Assembly (NCBI GenBank): GCA_963762545.1
Contig: CAVXLC010000002.1
Coordinates: forward strand, 1,240,001 to 1,304,000
Direction of reading: 5' to 3'
Source of the DNA: JABFSM01 sp963762545
Lineage (GTDB): Bacteria > Gemmatimonadota > Gemmatimonadetes > Gemmatimonadales > GWC2-71-9
Length of the DNA stretch: 64,000 nucleotides
The position numbers and the translations under genes were made by a program. Below, one piece after another: positions 40,369-49,393 of the stretch (its first letter is position 1; every line of letters begins with the position of its first letter). Under the pieces are notes generated by a model. The model worked only from the letters and a program-made list of their open reading frames with translations, did no database searches and was not told the DNA's origin.

Positions 40369-40806
40369 TCAGAAGAGGCGGAGCGGCTCGGGGGAGGCGG
40401 GCAGCAGCGCGGCCACCTCGGGAGGCAGCCGCGACCAGCCGAAATCCGCGCCCAGCACCAGCATCGAGGTCTCGGCGGTCGCGAGCAGGCTGGAACGGTC
40501 GGGACAGTCCACCGCGTACCCGAAGATGATCCGCCGCGGCACGCACTCCCGGACCCAGCAGCGCACCCGCACCAGGTCGTCGTAGCGCGCCGGCTGCCGG
40601 TACCGGATGCGGAGGTCGCCGACCGCCAGCCGGAGCCCCCGCTGCTCCAGGTCGGCGTAGGAGATGCCGGTGCGCCGGACATGCTCGCACCGCGCGATGT
40701 CGAGCCAGACCAGGTAGCGGGCGTGGTACACCACCCCCATCTGGTCGGTTTCGCTGTAGTTCACCCGGACGAACGTCTCCGACACGCCCGGCAGATCTGG
40801 TGTCAT
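40369..40806 (-). CDS. Acyl-CoA thioesterase, YbgC/FadM type
   Basis: A 145-residue hot-dog-fold protein. The motif VNYSETDQMGVVYHARYLVW contains the catalytic Asp (TDQMG). ATG 40806 has GGGAGG 5 nt upstream. It heads the minus-strand envelope operon and diverges from lpxH with only 27 nt between them. Confidence 0.9.
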   Translation of the reverse strand: MTPDLPGVSETFVRVNYSETDQMGVVYHARYLVWLDIARCEHVRRTGISYADLEQRGLRLAVGDLRIRYRQPARYDDLVRVRCWVRECVPRRIIFGYAVDCPDRSSLLATAETSMLVLGADFGWSRLPPEVAALLPASPEPLRLF

Positions 40807-40833
40807 CTTGCCTCCCGGTCCTATCTTCGTGCG

Positions 40834-41565
40834 ATGCCCATGGAACGCCTCGTCATCGTCTCGGATTCGCATCTGGGCGCGGTCCCCGACAGCGTGGAGG
40901 AGGCGTTTCTCGCCTTCCTCGACCAGGTCGAGCACCTGGGCGACGGGCTCCTGGTCAACGGGGACCTCTTCGATTTCTGGTTTTCCTACCGCCGGGTGAT
41001 TCCCCGCGCCGGCATCCGGGTCGCCGCCCGGCTGGGCGAGCTGGCCCGCCGCATCCCCGTGGCGATGACCGGCGGCAACCACGACCGGTGGGGCGGCACC
41101 TTCTGGGAATCCGAGCTGGACATCCGGTACGGCTCCCAGGAGCTGCGGCTCGACCTGGGCGGCCGGACGGTCCTGGCCATTCACGGCGACGGCGTGGCCG
41201 AAGCGCACTGGAAAGGCCGGCTCATGCACAAGATCACCCGGCATCCGGTCAGCTCGGCGCTCTACGGCCTGCTGCATCCCGACGCCGGGATCTGGCTGGT
41301 GAAGCGCTTCAGCCGTCACCTGGCGGACTCGACCCGGGACCGGGCCGTGCTCGATGCCGCGGCGGTCCGCCAGCGGGTCTGGGCCGAGGAGCGACTGGCG
41401 GCGGAGCCCGACGTCTCGCTGCTGGTGATGGGACATACCCACCGCCCCGCCCTGACCGAGCCGCGGCCGGGACAGCGCTATCTCAACCCCGGCGCCTGGC
41501 TCGACGGACTCCGCTACGCCATCGCCACCGACCAGGAGGTGGAGCTCAGGCAGTTCCCAGCGTGA
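40834..41565 (+). CDS. lpxH: UDP-2,3-diacylglucosamine hydrolase-like metallophosphoesterase
   Basis: 243 residues. Metallophosphoesterase motifs appear in order: DSHLG (residues 10-14), GDLFDFW, GGNHDRW, HGDG, GHTHRP. This matches the LpxH/LpxG-like enzymes of lipid A synthesis, though the first motif has Ser instead of Leu. A second ATG at 40840 is possible. No clear Shine-Dalgarno precedes the start. Its 3' end overlaps convergent murI by 20 nt. Confidence 0.83.
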   Translation: MPMERLVIVSDSHLGAVPDSVEEAFLAFLDQVEHLGDGLLVNGDLFDFWFSYRRVIPRAGIRVAARLGELARRIPVAMTGGNHDRWGGTFWESELDIRYGSQELRLDLGGRTVLAIHGDGVAEAHWKGRLMHKITRHPVSSALYGLLHPDAGIWLVKRFSRHLADSTRDRAVLDAAAVRQRVWAEERLAAEPDVSLLVMGHTHRPALTEPRPGQRYLNPGAWLDGLRYAIATDQEVELRQFPA

Positions 41566-42352
41566 CCACCTCCGCATGGCCGAGCCGGCCTCCCAGGAAC
41601 CGCGCACCCACGCTCTGAAAGCGAACCGGATCGTCGCTCACCGCAAACCGGTGGGAGGCCGCGCGCCCGGGCGGCGCCTCGAGCCCCGACTCCACCAGGG
41701 TCCGTTCGAGGGCCCGCGCGGTCTCTTCGGCGCTGTCGATCAGCCGCACCTCGGCCCCCATGACGTCCTGGAGCAGCGGCTTGAGCAGCGGATAGTGGGT
41801 GCAGCCCAGCACCAGGGTGCCGACCCGGCGCGCCCGCAGCGGTGCGAGGTACTCGGCGGCCACGAGCCGGGTGGCGGGGTGATCGAACCAGCCCTCCTCC
41901 ACCAGCGGGACGAACAGGGGACACGGCACCGCCACCACTTCGGTGCCGGGCGCCAGCCTCCGGATCTCACGCTCGTAGGCACCGCTCCCGATGGTCCCGG
42001 CGGTCCCGATGACGCCGACCGGGAGCCCGCGGGCCGCCGCCACCGCGGCGCGGGCGCCCGGCTCGATCACCCCGATCACCGGCACCGGCGAGGCGCTCCG
42101 CAGCGCCTCGAGGGCGTGGGCGGTGCTGGTGTTGCACGCCACCACGATGGCCTTGACGCCCTGGGCCAGCAGCCACTCCATGATCTCGAGGCTGTAGCGG
42201 CGCACGGTGTCGGCGGACTTGGGGCCGTAGGGCACCCGCGCGGTGTCGCCGAAGTAGATGGTGGAATCGTGGGGGAGCCGCTCGAAGATCGCGTGGGCCA
42301 CCGTCAGCCCGCCCAGCCCGGAATCGAAGATGCCGATCGGCGCGGGGTTCAC
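41546..42352 (-). CDS. murI: Glutamate racemase
   Basis: 268 residues with the two catalytic Cys motifs VVACNTSTA and LGCTHYPLL, and the N-terminal IGIFDSGLGGLTV. It provides D-Glu for peptidoglycan. GTG 42352 overlaps the stop of the DUF5683-like gene (GTGA). Confidence 0.95.
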   Translation of the reverse strand: MNPAPIGIFDSGLGGLTVAHAIFERLPHDSTIYFGDTARVPYGPKSADTVRRYSLEIMEWLLAQGVKAIVVACNTSTAHALEALRSASPVPVIGVIEPGARAAVAAARGLPVGVIGTAGTIGSGAYEREIRRLAPGTEVVAVPCPLFVPLVEEGWFDHPATRLVAAEYLAPLRARRVGTLVLGCTHYPLLKPLLQDVMGAEVRLIDSAEETARALERTLVESGLEAPPGRAASHRFAVSDDPVRFQSVGARFLGGRLGHAEVVTLGTA

Positions 42353-42819
42353 GGGATGCGGAACGGGACCACCGCCTGTATGCCGACGCCACGGGGCGCG
42401 GGCCGGAACTTGACGTCGGAGGGAAAATCCTTGAGGTGGGCGCTCACGTACGCCTCGAGCCCCGAAAACAGATGATTGAACGCCAGCATCACCAGCCAGT
42501 CCTGCCGCTCGGCCTTCTTGCCGACAATCCGGGTGGAATCCGCCCCGATGCGGCGGAGGTAGCGCACCTCGCCCGCGGCCTTGAGCGACATGCCGAGGGA
42601 GACGCCTTCCCAGGTCACGAAGAGGGCGGCGGTGAGCTTCCGGTTGAGCCTGGATTGGCCCCAGCCGGGGATAGCGAGCGAAAGGAAGAAGGCGGGCAGC
42701 GGACGGAGGCCATGGGTCGTGTCAGGTACAGAGGGAGGAGGGAGGAGGGAGGAGGGAGGAGAGGGAGGAGAGGGAGGAGGGGCCCCGGGCTGCTGGGCGA
42801 GCAGCGGCGCCGCCGCCAC
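42349..42819 (-). CDS. DUF5683-like secreted protein
   Basis: About 156 residues from GTG 42819. The body (FFLSLAIPGWGQSRLNRKLTAA then WLVMLAFNHLFSGLEAYVSAHL) matches the DUF5683 family of small envelope proteins. A signal-peptide-like stretch (LLGLLVAAAPLLAQ) spans the GTG, so the true start is probably upstream, but the only upstream start codon in frame, ATG 42948, would read straight through the tRNA-Sec gene on the same strand. Residues after the signal are a Pro/Ser-rich linker encoded by GGGAGGA-type repeats. Confidence 0.7.
   Translation of the reverse strand: MAAAPLLAQQPGAPPPSPPSPPSSLLPPPSVPDTTHGLRPLPAFFLSLAIPGWGQSRLNRKLTAALFVTWEGVSLGMSLKAAGEVRYLRRIGADSTRIVGKKAERQDWLVMLAFNHLFSGLEAYVSAHLKDFPSDVKFRPAPRGVGIQAVVPFRIP
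42731..42781. repeat. GGGAGGA microsatellite-like run
   Basis: About 50 nt of (GGGAGGA)-type repeats inside the DUF5683-like gene, encoding its Pro/Ser linker. A similar purine-rich stretch occurs at about 26455-26495 between two tRNAs. Length may vary between strains. Confidence 0.7.
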
Positions 42820-42836
42820 GAGGAGTCCGAGAAGGG

Positions 42837-42934
42837 TGGCGGGAGCGTGTGGGAATCGAACCCACCGGAGCAGCCGAAGGCGTCTCCATCGCGGTTTTGA
42901 AGACCGGCCGGACCACCAGGCCCGATCCGCCCCC
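42837..42934 (-). tRNA. selC: tRNA-Sec (anticodon TCA)
   Basis: 98 nt on the minus strand including an encoded CCA. Distinctive tRNA-Sec features: an 8-bp acceptor stem (GGGGGCGG with ACGCTCCC, one mismatch), a 6-bp D stem with a 4-nt TGGT loop, CTTCAAA anticodon loop with TCA, a long variable arm (GGAG...CTCC), and T stem GTGGG/CCCAC with TTCGATT. It indicates that this genome decodes UGA as selenocysteine. It lies 17 nt after ridA and overlaps the only upstream start of the DUF5683-like frame. Confidence 0.88.
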
Positions 42935-42951
42935 GCCCTATCTCGCATCGC

Positions 42952-43341
42952 TCAGCGCTCGCCCTTGACGGCCACGACTTCGATTTCCACCAGGACGTTG
43001 CGCGGCAACCCCGCCGCCGCCACGGTGCTCCGGGCCGGGCGGTGCGCGCCGAACCGCCGGGCGTACACCTCGTTCATTCCGGCGAAGTCGCTCATGCTCT
43101 GGAGGAACACGGTGGTCTTGAGCACCCGGGACAGGTCCGACCCGGCGGCCTTGAGCACCGCTTCCAGGTTCGAGAGGACCCGCTCGGTCTGCTCGGCGAT
43201 GCCTTCGGCCACGATCTCCATGGTGGCCGGGTCCAGGGCGATCTGGCCGGCGGAGTAGATCAGGTTTCCGTAGGTCACGGCCTGGCTGTAGGGGCCGATG
43301 GCCTTGGGGGCATCGGCGGTCGACACGAATCCGATGGTCAT
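42952..43341 (-). CDS. ridA: RidA family deaminase
   Basis: 129 residues of the RidA/YjgF family: IGPYSQAVTYGNLIYSAGQI, and VEIEVVAVKGE at the end, with the Arg of RPARSTV that binds carboxylates. It hydrolyses reactive enamines/imines from PLP enzymes. Its ATG overlaps the fhs stop by one base (TAATG). Confidence 0.93.
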   Translation of the reverse strand: MTIGFVSTADAPKAIGPYSQAVTYGNLIYSAGQIALDPATMEIVAEGIAEQTERVLSNLEAVLKAAGSDLSRVLKTTVFLQSMSDFAGMNEVYARRFGAHRPARSTVAAAGLPRNVLVEIEVVAVKGER

Positions 43342-45017
43342 TAGAACAATCCCTCGATGCGGCCGTCTGCGTGGACCCGGATGTTCTCGGCGGCGGGGGT
43401 CTTCGACAGGCCCGGCATGGTCATGATGTCTCCGGCCAGCGCGACCACGAAGCCGGCGCCGGCGGATGCGTAGACATCGCGAATGGTAAGGCGAAAGCCG
43501 GTGGGGCGCCCCAGCTTGGTGGGGTCGTCGCTGAACGAGTACTGCGTCTTGGCCATGCAGATCGGCGTCTTGCCCATGCCCATGGCCTCGCACTGCGCGA
43601 TGGAGCGATCGGCGGCGGCCTGATAGTCGACGCCGGCCGCGCCGTAGATCCGGGTGGCGATGAGCTCGATCTTCTGCTTGATGGGGAGCGCGGTGTCGTA
43701 GATCGGCGCGAAGTGCGCGTCGCCCTGGTCCAGCGCGGCCAGGATTTCCCGGGCCACGGCCTCGCCGCCTTCCCCGCCCCGGGCCCACACGTCCGACAGC
43801 GCGGCCCGCACGCCCCAGCCCCGCGCCGCGGCCAGCACCGCGTCCTGCTCCTCCGGCGTGTCGGAGACGAAGCGGTTGAGCGCCACGATCACCGGGAGGC
43901 CGAACTGCTGCATGTTGCGGACGTGGCCCTCGAGATTAGCCAGCCCCCGGGTGACCGCGGCGCGATCCGGAGTGCCGAGCGCGTCCTTCTTGACGCCGCC
44001 GTGCATCTTGAGCGCCCGCACCGTCGCCACGATCACCGCGGCCTCGGGATTGAGCCCGCCCAGCCGGCACTTGATGTCCAGGAATTTCTCGGCGCCGAGG
44101 TCGGCACCGAACCCGGCCTCGGTCATCACGATGTCGGCGAGGGAGAGTCCCAGCCTGGTGGCCATCAGCGAATTGCAGCCGTGCGCGATGTTGCCGAACG
44201 GACCGCCGTGCACCAGCGCGGGTCCGCCCTCCAGGGTCTGCACCAGATTCGGGAGAATCGCATCCCGCAGGAGCAGGGTCATGGCGCCGGAGGCCTTGAG
44301 CTCCGCCGCGGTCACCGGCTTCTTGTCGCGGGTCAGGCCCACGATGATCCGGCCGAGCCGGGCTTCCAGGTCCGTGAGGTCGGAGGCGAGACAGAGAATC
44401 GCCATGATCTCGCTGCCCGGCACGATCACGAACCGGTCTTCCCGGGTGGGGCCGCCGTTGAGGCCGCCCAGCCCGGTGATGATCGAGCGCAGCGCCCGAT
44501 CGTTCATGTCGATGGTGCGGGGCCAGGTGATCCGGCGGGTGTCCAGCCCCAGCGCGTTCCCGTGATGCAGGTGGTTGTCGAGCATCGCGGAGAGGAGATT
44601 GTGCGCCGAGGTGATGGCGTGAAAATCCCCGGTGAAGTGCAGGTTGATCTCGTCCATCGGGATGACCTGGGCGTAGCCCCCGCCGGCCGCGCCGCCCTTG
44701 ACCCCGAACACCGGCCCGAGCGACGGCTCCCGGATGCAGACCACCACCTTCTTGCCGAGCCGGCGGAGCGCCTGGCTCACGCCCACGGTCACCGTGGACT
44801 TGCCCTCGCCCGCCGGCGTGGGGCTGATGCCGGTCACCAGGACGAGGCGGCCGGCGGGCTTCCGGGCCCGGATCGCCGCCATGGTGATCTTGGCCTTGGT
44901 GTGGCCGTACGGCAGGATTTCGGCGGGCGAGAGGCCCACGTCGGCGGCGACGTCGGCGATCGGTCTCGGCCTGGCGGCCTGGGCGATGTCGATATCGGAT
45001 GGAACCGTGGGACTCAC
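43341..45017 (-). CDS. fhs: Formate-tetrahydrofolate ligase
   Basis: 558 residues from GTG 45017, the standard length. The ATP site is TPAGEGKST, and EPSLGPVFGVKGGAAGGG and the C-terminal GDIMTMPGLSKTPAAE are typical. It makes 10-formyl-THF from formate and ATP for one-carbon metabolism. It sits 15 nt after tatD. Confidence 0.96.
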   Translation of the reverse strand: MSPTVPSDIDIAQAARPRPIADVAADVGLSPAEILPYGHTKAKITMAAIRARKPAGRLVLVTGISPTPAGEGKSTVTVGVSQALRRLGKKVVVCIREPSLGPVFGVKGGAAGGGYAQVIPMDEINLHFTGDFHAITSAHNLLSAMLDNHLHHGNALGLDTRRITWPRTIDMNDRALRSIITGLGGLNGGPTREDRFVIVPGSEIMAILCLASDLTDLEARLGRIIVGLTRDKKPVTAAELKASGAMTLLLRDAILPNLVQTLEGGPALVHGGPFGNIAHGCNSLMATRLGLSLADIVMTEAGFGADLGAEKFLDIKCRLGGLNPEAAVIVATVRALKMHGGVKKDALGTPDRAAVTRGLANLEGHVRNMQQFGLPVIVALNRFVSDTPEEQDAVLAAARGWGVRAALSDVWARGGEGGEAVAREILAALDQGDAHFAPIYDTALPIKQKIELIATRIYGAAGVDYQAAADRSIAQCEAMGMGKTPICMAKTQYSFSDDPTKLGRPTGFRLTIRDVYASAGAGFVVALAGDIMTMPGLSKTPAAENIRVHADGRIEGLF

Positions 45018-45032
45018 GTCGGATCTCCCGTT

Positions 45033-45800
45033 CTAGGCCGCGATGCGCCGTCCGAAGAGGCGGCGAGCGTTGGCGGTGGTGATCCCTGCCACTTCCTCCG
45101 GCGAGAGGCCGAGCACCGCGGCCAGCCGCGCGGCGACGTGCACCACCAGCGCCGGCTCGTTCCGGGCGCCGCGATGCGGCACCGGGGCCAGGTAGGGCGC
45201 GTCGGTCTCCACCAGCAGCCGCTCGGGCGGCACCCGGCGGATGGCGTCGTCCTGGCGCCAGTTCTTGAAGGTGATCATGCCGCTGAAGGAGACGTAGTGG
45301 CCGAGCACCAGCCCCGCGTCCAGCAGCGCCGGCCCGCTGCTGAACGAGTGCAGCACCGCCACGGTGTCCGGGTGATTCCGGAGCACCGCGGCGACGTCGT
45401 CATCGGCCTCCCGCGCGTGGATGACCGCGGGCTTGCCCGCCGCCGCGGCGAGGTCCATCTGGGCGTCGAACGCGACCCGCTGGCGGTCCCGGGGCGCATA
45501 GTCGTAGTGATAGTCCAGCCCCATCTCGCCGGCCGCCACCACCCGCTCGTCGGTGAGCCGCTGGCGGAGCCACTCGGCGGCGGCGGCGTCCCAGGCGCTC
45601 GCGCCGTGGGGGTGCACCCCGGCGGTGGCGGAGATCCGCGGGTCGTCCGTCGCCAGCGCGAGGGCCCGGTCGGCAGCCTCCCGGGATTCTCCCACCACCA
45701 CCAGGTGCGCCACGCCCGCCGCCGCGGCCCGGTCCACCGCCGCGCGGGCGTCACCGGCGAAGGCGGCGTCCGCGAGGTGGCAGTGGGTGTCGACCAGCAC
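45033..45800 (-). CDS. tatD: TatD family 3'-5' DNase
   Basis: 255 residues, TIM-barrel metal hydrolase with DTHCHL, the metal Glu in AGEMGLDYH, His in VIHAREA and VLHSFSSG, and Asp in ETDAPYL. TatD proteins act in DNA repair or nucleic-acid turnover. It lies 13 nt after secDF. Confidence 0.94.
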   Translation of the reverse strand: MLVDTHCHLADAAFAGDARAAVDRAAAAGVAHLVVVGESREAADRALALATDDPRISATAGVHPHGASAWDAAAAEWLRQRLTDERVVAAGEMGLDYHYDYAPRDRQRVAFDAQMDLAAAAGKPAVIHAREADDDVAAVLRNHPDTVAVLHSFSSGPALLDAGLVLGHYVSFSGMITFKNWRQDDAIRRVPPERLLVETDAPYLAPVPHRGARNEPALVVHVAARLAAVLGLSPEEVAGITTANARRLFGRRIAA

Positions 45801-45813
45801 GACGGGCCGCGGC

Positions 45814-48429
45814 TCAGGCCTTCCGCGGGCTGGGGGCCGGGATCGGCGCGCGGCTCGGCGCCGGCGCGCGCACGCCCCGCGCGTGGGCGCCGGGCCACCG
45901 GGTTTCGATGTACATGAGCACCGGCGCCGCGATGTAGATCGAGGAGAAGGTGCCGGTGAACACCCCGAAGAACATGACCAGCGCGAAGGGGCGGATCACC
46001 TCGCCGCCGAAGAGCGCCAGCGCCATCAGGGTCGAGAGCGTGGTACCGTGGGTCAGGATGCTCCGCGGCAGGGTCTCGTTGATCGAGCGATTCAGGACGT
46101 CGTAGAACGACTCCTTGGGGTGCTTCTTCAGGTTTTCCCGGGCCCGGTCGAAGATGATGATGGTGTCGTTGAGCGAATAGCCCACCATCGTCAGCACGCC
46201 GGCCACCACGACCAGGCTCACCTCGAGGTGGATCACCGCGATGAAGCCGATCGTGGCCAGGATGTCGTGCGCCGTGGCCGCGACGGCCGCGAGGCCGAAG
46301 CGCCATTCGAAGCGATAGGCCAGGTACGCCAGCACCGCGAGGAAGGAGAGCAGAATCGCCAGCAGGGCGCGCTGGCGGAGCTCGCCGCCGACCTTGGGTC
46401 CCACCGCCTCGATGCCGGAGGTGGTGTACTTCCCCGCGCCGATCACGTTGTCGAGCGCCTTCCCGACCAGTGCCGAGGTGGCCTGGGTGTCGTTGGCGTC
46501 GCCGGTGACGCTGGACCGGGCCCGCACCACCCACTCCCCCGGCCCCCCGAAGGGCTGGATCTCGGAGCCCCGGAGCCCGCTGCCGTCGAGCGCCGCGCGG
46601 AGCTGGGCGTCGTTCAGCGCGGCCGACGTCTTGATCTGGATCTTGGTGCCACCGGTGAACTCGATGCTGTAGTTGACGCCCCGGAGCAGCAGGAACGCCA
46701 GCCCGATGCCCAGGATGACCGCGGTGAGCCCGTAGGCGTACTTCCGCACGCCGATGAAATCGTAGTGCGCGTCCTTGAACAGCCGGACCTTGCCGACGCT
46801 GAGCGTGGCGGCGTCGGGACGCCGCTTCTGCCAGAACATGTAGAGGGTTCGGGTGATGAACACCGCGGAGATCATCGAGGCCGCGATACCCATGATGAGG
46901 GTGACCGCAAACCCCTTGACCGGCCCGGTGCCGAACTGGAAGAGGAAGAGCGCCGTGAGCACGGTGGCCAGGTTGGAGTCGATGATGGCGGGCATGGCGT
47001 GCTTGAAGCCCTCGTCCACCGCCAGGCGCACCGTCTTGCCGTGGACCAGCTCCTCGCGGATCCGCTCGAAGATCAGCACGTTGGCGTCCACCGCGATGCT
47101 GATCGACAGCACCAGGCCCGCGATGCCGGGCAGCGTCAGCGTGGCTTCCATCATGGCCAGGCCGCCCAGCGCGAAGAGCACGTAGAACGCCAGGGCGACG
47201 ACCGCCAGCACGCCGCTCAAGGCGTAGTAGCCCAGCATGATCAGGATCACCAGCGCGGTGCCCACGATGCCGGCCAGGATGCCGCCCTTGATCGAGTCCG
47301 CGCCCAGCGAGGCGCCGACCTGGCGCTCCTCGACGATCTTGAGCGGCACCGGCAGCGAGCCGGCCCGCAGCGTGAGCGCCAGGTCCTGGGCTTCCTGGAG
47401 CGACCGGTTCCCCATGGTGATCTGCCCGCTCCGGGTGATCTGTCCCTGGATCACCGGGGGCCGGCCCTGGACCCGTCCATCGAGCACGATCGCCATGAAA
47501 TCGCCGAGGTGCCGGGCGGTTTCCTTGCCGAAGATCCGGCCGCCGGAATTGTTGAGCTCGAACCGGACGATGGGGCCGTTGGTCAGGGGGTCGATCGCGG
47601 CGGTGGCGTTGATGAGCTGCTCGCCGGTGATGATCGGCTTCTCGTCCACGGCGTAGAGCAGCCGGTACTGGTTGACGCCGAGGCTGGTCGGCTGGCCGGC
47701 CCAGAGGAACTGGATGTTCCGGGGCCACAGCGCCTTGATCTGGGGCAGGTTCAGCAGGCTGTCCACCCGGGGGTAGGCGCCCTCGGCCACGACGAATTCG
47801 CCGGGCGTGGCCTGGATGCCGGCGGCATTGGCCGGCTGGATCAGCCCTGCCAGCACGCCGCCGACCACCGCGGCGGTGTCGGCGGCCGCCTTCGAGGTAT
47901 CGCCGCCGAGGAGCTGTTGCACCGCCGACGGCTTGGGCGCGCCGGCCGGCGCGGCCACGCCGAGCGAGCGCAGGGTCCGGTCCATCGAGGGCAGGACCCG
48001 CTCGAACGACCCGGCCTTGTCGGTGATCCGGAATTCCAGATAGGCGCTGCGCTGGACGATGCCCTTGGCGCGGGCCGGATCGCGGATGCCGGCGAGCTCG
48101 ACCACGATGCGGCAGCATCCCTCCTGCTGGATGAGCGGCTCGGTCACGCCGAATTCGTCGAGCCGCTTCCGGAGGACCTGGAGCGCCTTTTCGATATCTG
48201 CCTTGGGATCGGCGGAGACCTTCTTGGCCTGGTCGAGCTCGAGCGCGAGGTGCATGCCGCCCTGGAGGTCGAGGCCGAGCTTGAGGGGCACCTGGGTGAC
48301 CAGGGAATCCCGCATCACGCCATTGTCGCCCCGCTCCCGCAGGGTGATCTGGCGAGGGTAGAGATAGAAGAGCGAGGTGGCGACCAGCACCCCGATCAGA
48401 ATCAGCCGGTTCCGGATCGATCCGAACAT
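45814..48429 (-). CDS. secDF: SecD-SecF fusion protein translocase
   Basis: 871 residues, natural SecDF fusion. The SecD half has KLGLDLQGGMHL, a large periplasmic domain, and GLVLSISIAVDANVLIFERI with the conserved Asp for proton use. The SecF half begins near residue 560 (IEFTGGTKIQ) and ends with SLNDTIIIFDRARENL. About 12 membrane helices in total. It uses proton flow to assist the SecYEG translocon. YajC is not in the window. Confidence 0.95.
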   Translation of the reverse strand: MFGSIRNRLILIGVLVATSLFYLYPRQITLRERGDNGVMRDSLVTQVPLKLGLDLQGGMHLALELDQAKKVSADPKADIEKALQVLRKRLDEFGVTEPLIQQEGCCRIVVELAGIRDPARAKGIVQRSAYLEFRITDKAGSFERVLPSMDRTLRSLGVAAPAGAPKPSAVQQLLGGDTSKAAADTAAVVGGVLAGLIQPANAAGIQATPGEFVVAEGAYPRVDSLLNLPQIKALWPRNIQFLWAGQPTSLGVNQYRLLYAVDEKPIITGEQLINATAAIDPLTNGPIVRFELNNSGGRIFGKETARHLGDFMAIVLDGRVQGRPPVIQGQITRSGQITMGNRSLQEAQDLALTLRAGSLPVPLKIVEERQVGASLGADSIKGGILAGIVGTALVILIMLGYYALSGVLAVVALAFYVLFALGGLAMMEATLTLPGIAGLVLSISIAVDANVLIFERIREELVHGKTVRLAVDEGFKHAMPAIIDSNLATVLTALFLFQFGTGPVKGFAVTLIMGIAASMISAVFITRTLYMFWQKRRPDAATLSVGKVRLFKDAHYDFIGVRKYAYGLTAVILGIGLAFLLLRGVNYSIEFTGGTKIQIKTSAALNDAQLRAALDGSGLRGSEIQPFGGPGEWVVRARSSVTGDANDTQATSALVGKALDNVIGAGKYTTSGIEAVGPKVGGELRQRALLAILLSFLAVLAYLAYRFEWRFGLAAVAATAHDILATIGFIAVIHLEVSLVVVAGVLTMVGYSLNDTIIIFDRARENLKKHPKESFYDVLNRSINETLPRSILTHGTTLSTLMALALFGGEVIRPFALVMFFGVFTGTFSSIYIAAPVLMYIETRWPGAHARGVRAPAPSRAPIPAPSPRKA

Positions 48430-48436
48430 CGTTCGC

Positions 48437-49393
48437 TCATCGCGCCGCGGAGGGGCGCACGGTTGAGGTCAGCGGGACCCGCGCCAGAATCCTGAGCGCC
48501 GCGTCCCGATCCAGCGCGAGCTGCGCGCGCAGGGCATCCAGCGAGGGAAACCGCTGGACGTCGCGCAGCCGCTCCACCCACTGCACCCGCACCATCCGGC
48601 CGTACAGGTCCTGCTGCACCCCGAACAGGTGCGCCTCGACGGACCGCCGGGGATCACCCACGGTGGGCCGGGGCCCCTGATTGAGCATTGCGCCGGCGGT
48701 GCCGCCGCCCCACTCCACCAGCGCCGCGTAGACGCCGTCCGGCGGCAAGGCCTTCTCCGGCGGCGGACCCTCGAGGTTGACCGTCGGCATGCCGATCGCG
48801 CGCCCCCGCCCCGCTCCGGCAACCACCCGGGCCGTGATCCGGTAGGGGCGGCCCAGCCACTCGGTCACCCGGTCCAGATCCCCGGCCCCGAGCGCGGTAC
48901 GAATCCGGGTGCTCGAGATGGCATCGCCCCGCGCATCGGGCACCGGATCCACGACCGACACCGCGAACCCCAGCCGCTGGCCCAGCGCCGGCAGGTTCTG
49001 GCGGTCGGCGCCGCGGCCGTGCCCGAAGGCGTGATCGGCGCCCAGCACCAGCTCCTTCATCCCGCAGCGCGCCAGCAGCACGCTGGTCACGAAGTCCTCG
49101 GCGGGGAGGGCGGCCAGCGCCGCGTCGAACCGGAGCACCACCACCCGCTCGAGCCCCAGCTCGGTCACCATCTCGAGCCGCTCGACCGGCAGGGTGAGCC
49201 GGGCCGGCGCGCCCCCCCGGGCCAGGACCGACGCGGGATGCGGCTCGAAGGTCACCAGGACCGGGGCGGCGCCCCGCGCCCTGGCGCGCTCGGTCACCCG
49301 GGCGATGATGGCCTGATGCCCGAGGTGCACCCCGTCGAAGGAGCCGACCGTCACCACGCTGCCGTCGGGAAACAGCCACCCCGACCCGCTCAT
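48437..49393 (-). CDS. ribF: Bifunctional riboflavin kinase/FAD synthetase
   Basis: 318 residues: N-terminal nucleotidyltransferase domain with VGSFDGVHLGHQ, then riboflavin-kinase domain with IGMPTVNL and the GVYAAL strand. It converts riboflavin to FMN and FAD. ATG 49393 overlaps the truB stop. Confidence 0.95.
   Translation of the reverse strand: MSGSGWLFPDGSVVTVGSFDGVHLGHQAIIARVTERARARGAAPVLVTFEPHPASVLARGGAPARLTLPVERLEMVTELGLERVVVLRFDAALAALPAEDFVTSVLLARCGMKELVLGADHAFGHGRGADRQNLPALGQRLGFAVSVVDPVPDARGDAISSTRIRTALGAGDLDRVTEWLGRPYRITARVVAGAGRGRAIGMPTVNLEGPPPEKALPPDGVYAALVEWGGGTAGAMLNQGPRPTVGDPRRSVEAHLFGVQQDLYGRMVRVQWVERLRDVQRFPSLDALRAQLALDRDAALRILARVPLTSTVRPSAAR

Noticed and set aside
42731..42781. 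Possible CRISPR or structured repeat array
   Set aside because: It is a simple purine microsatellite within a coding linker, with no spacer organisation.
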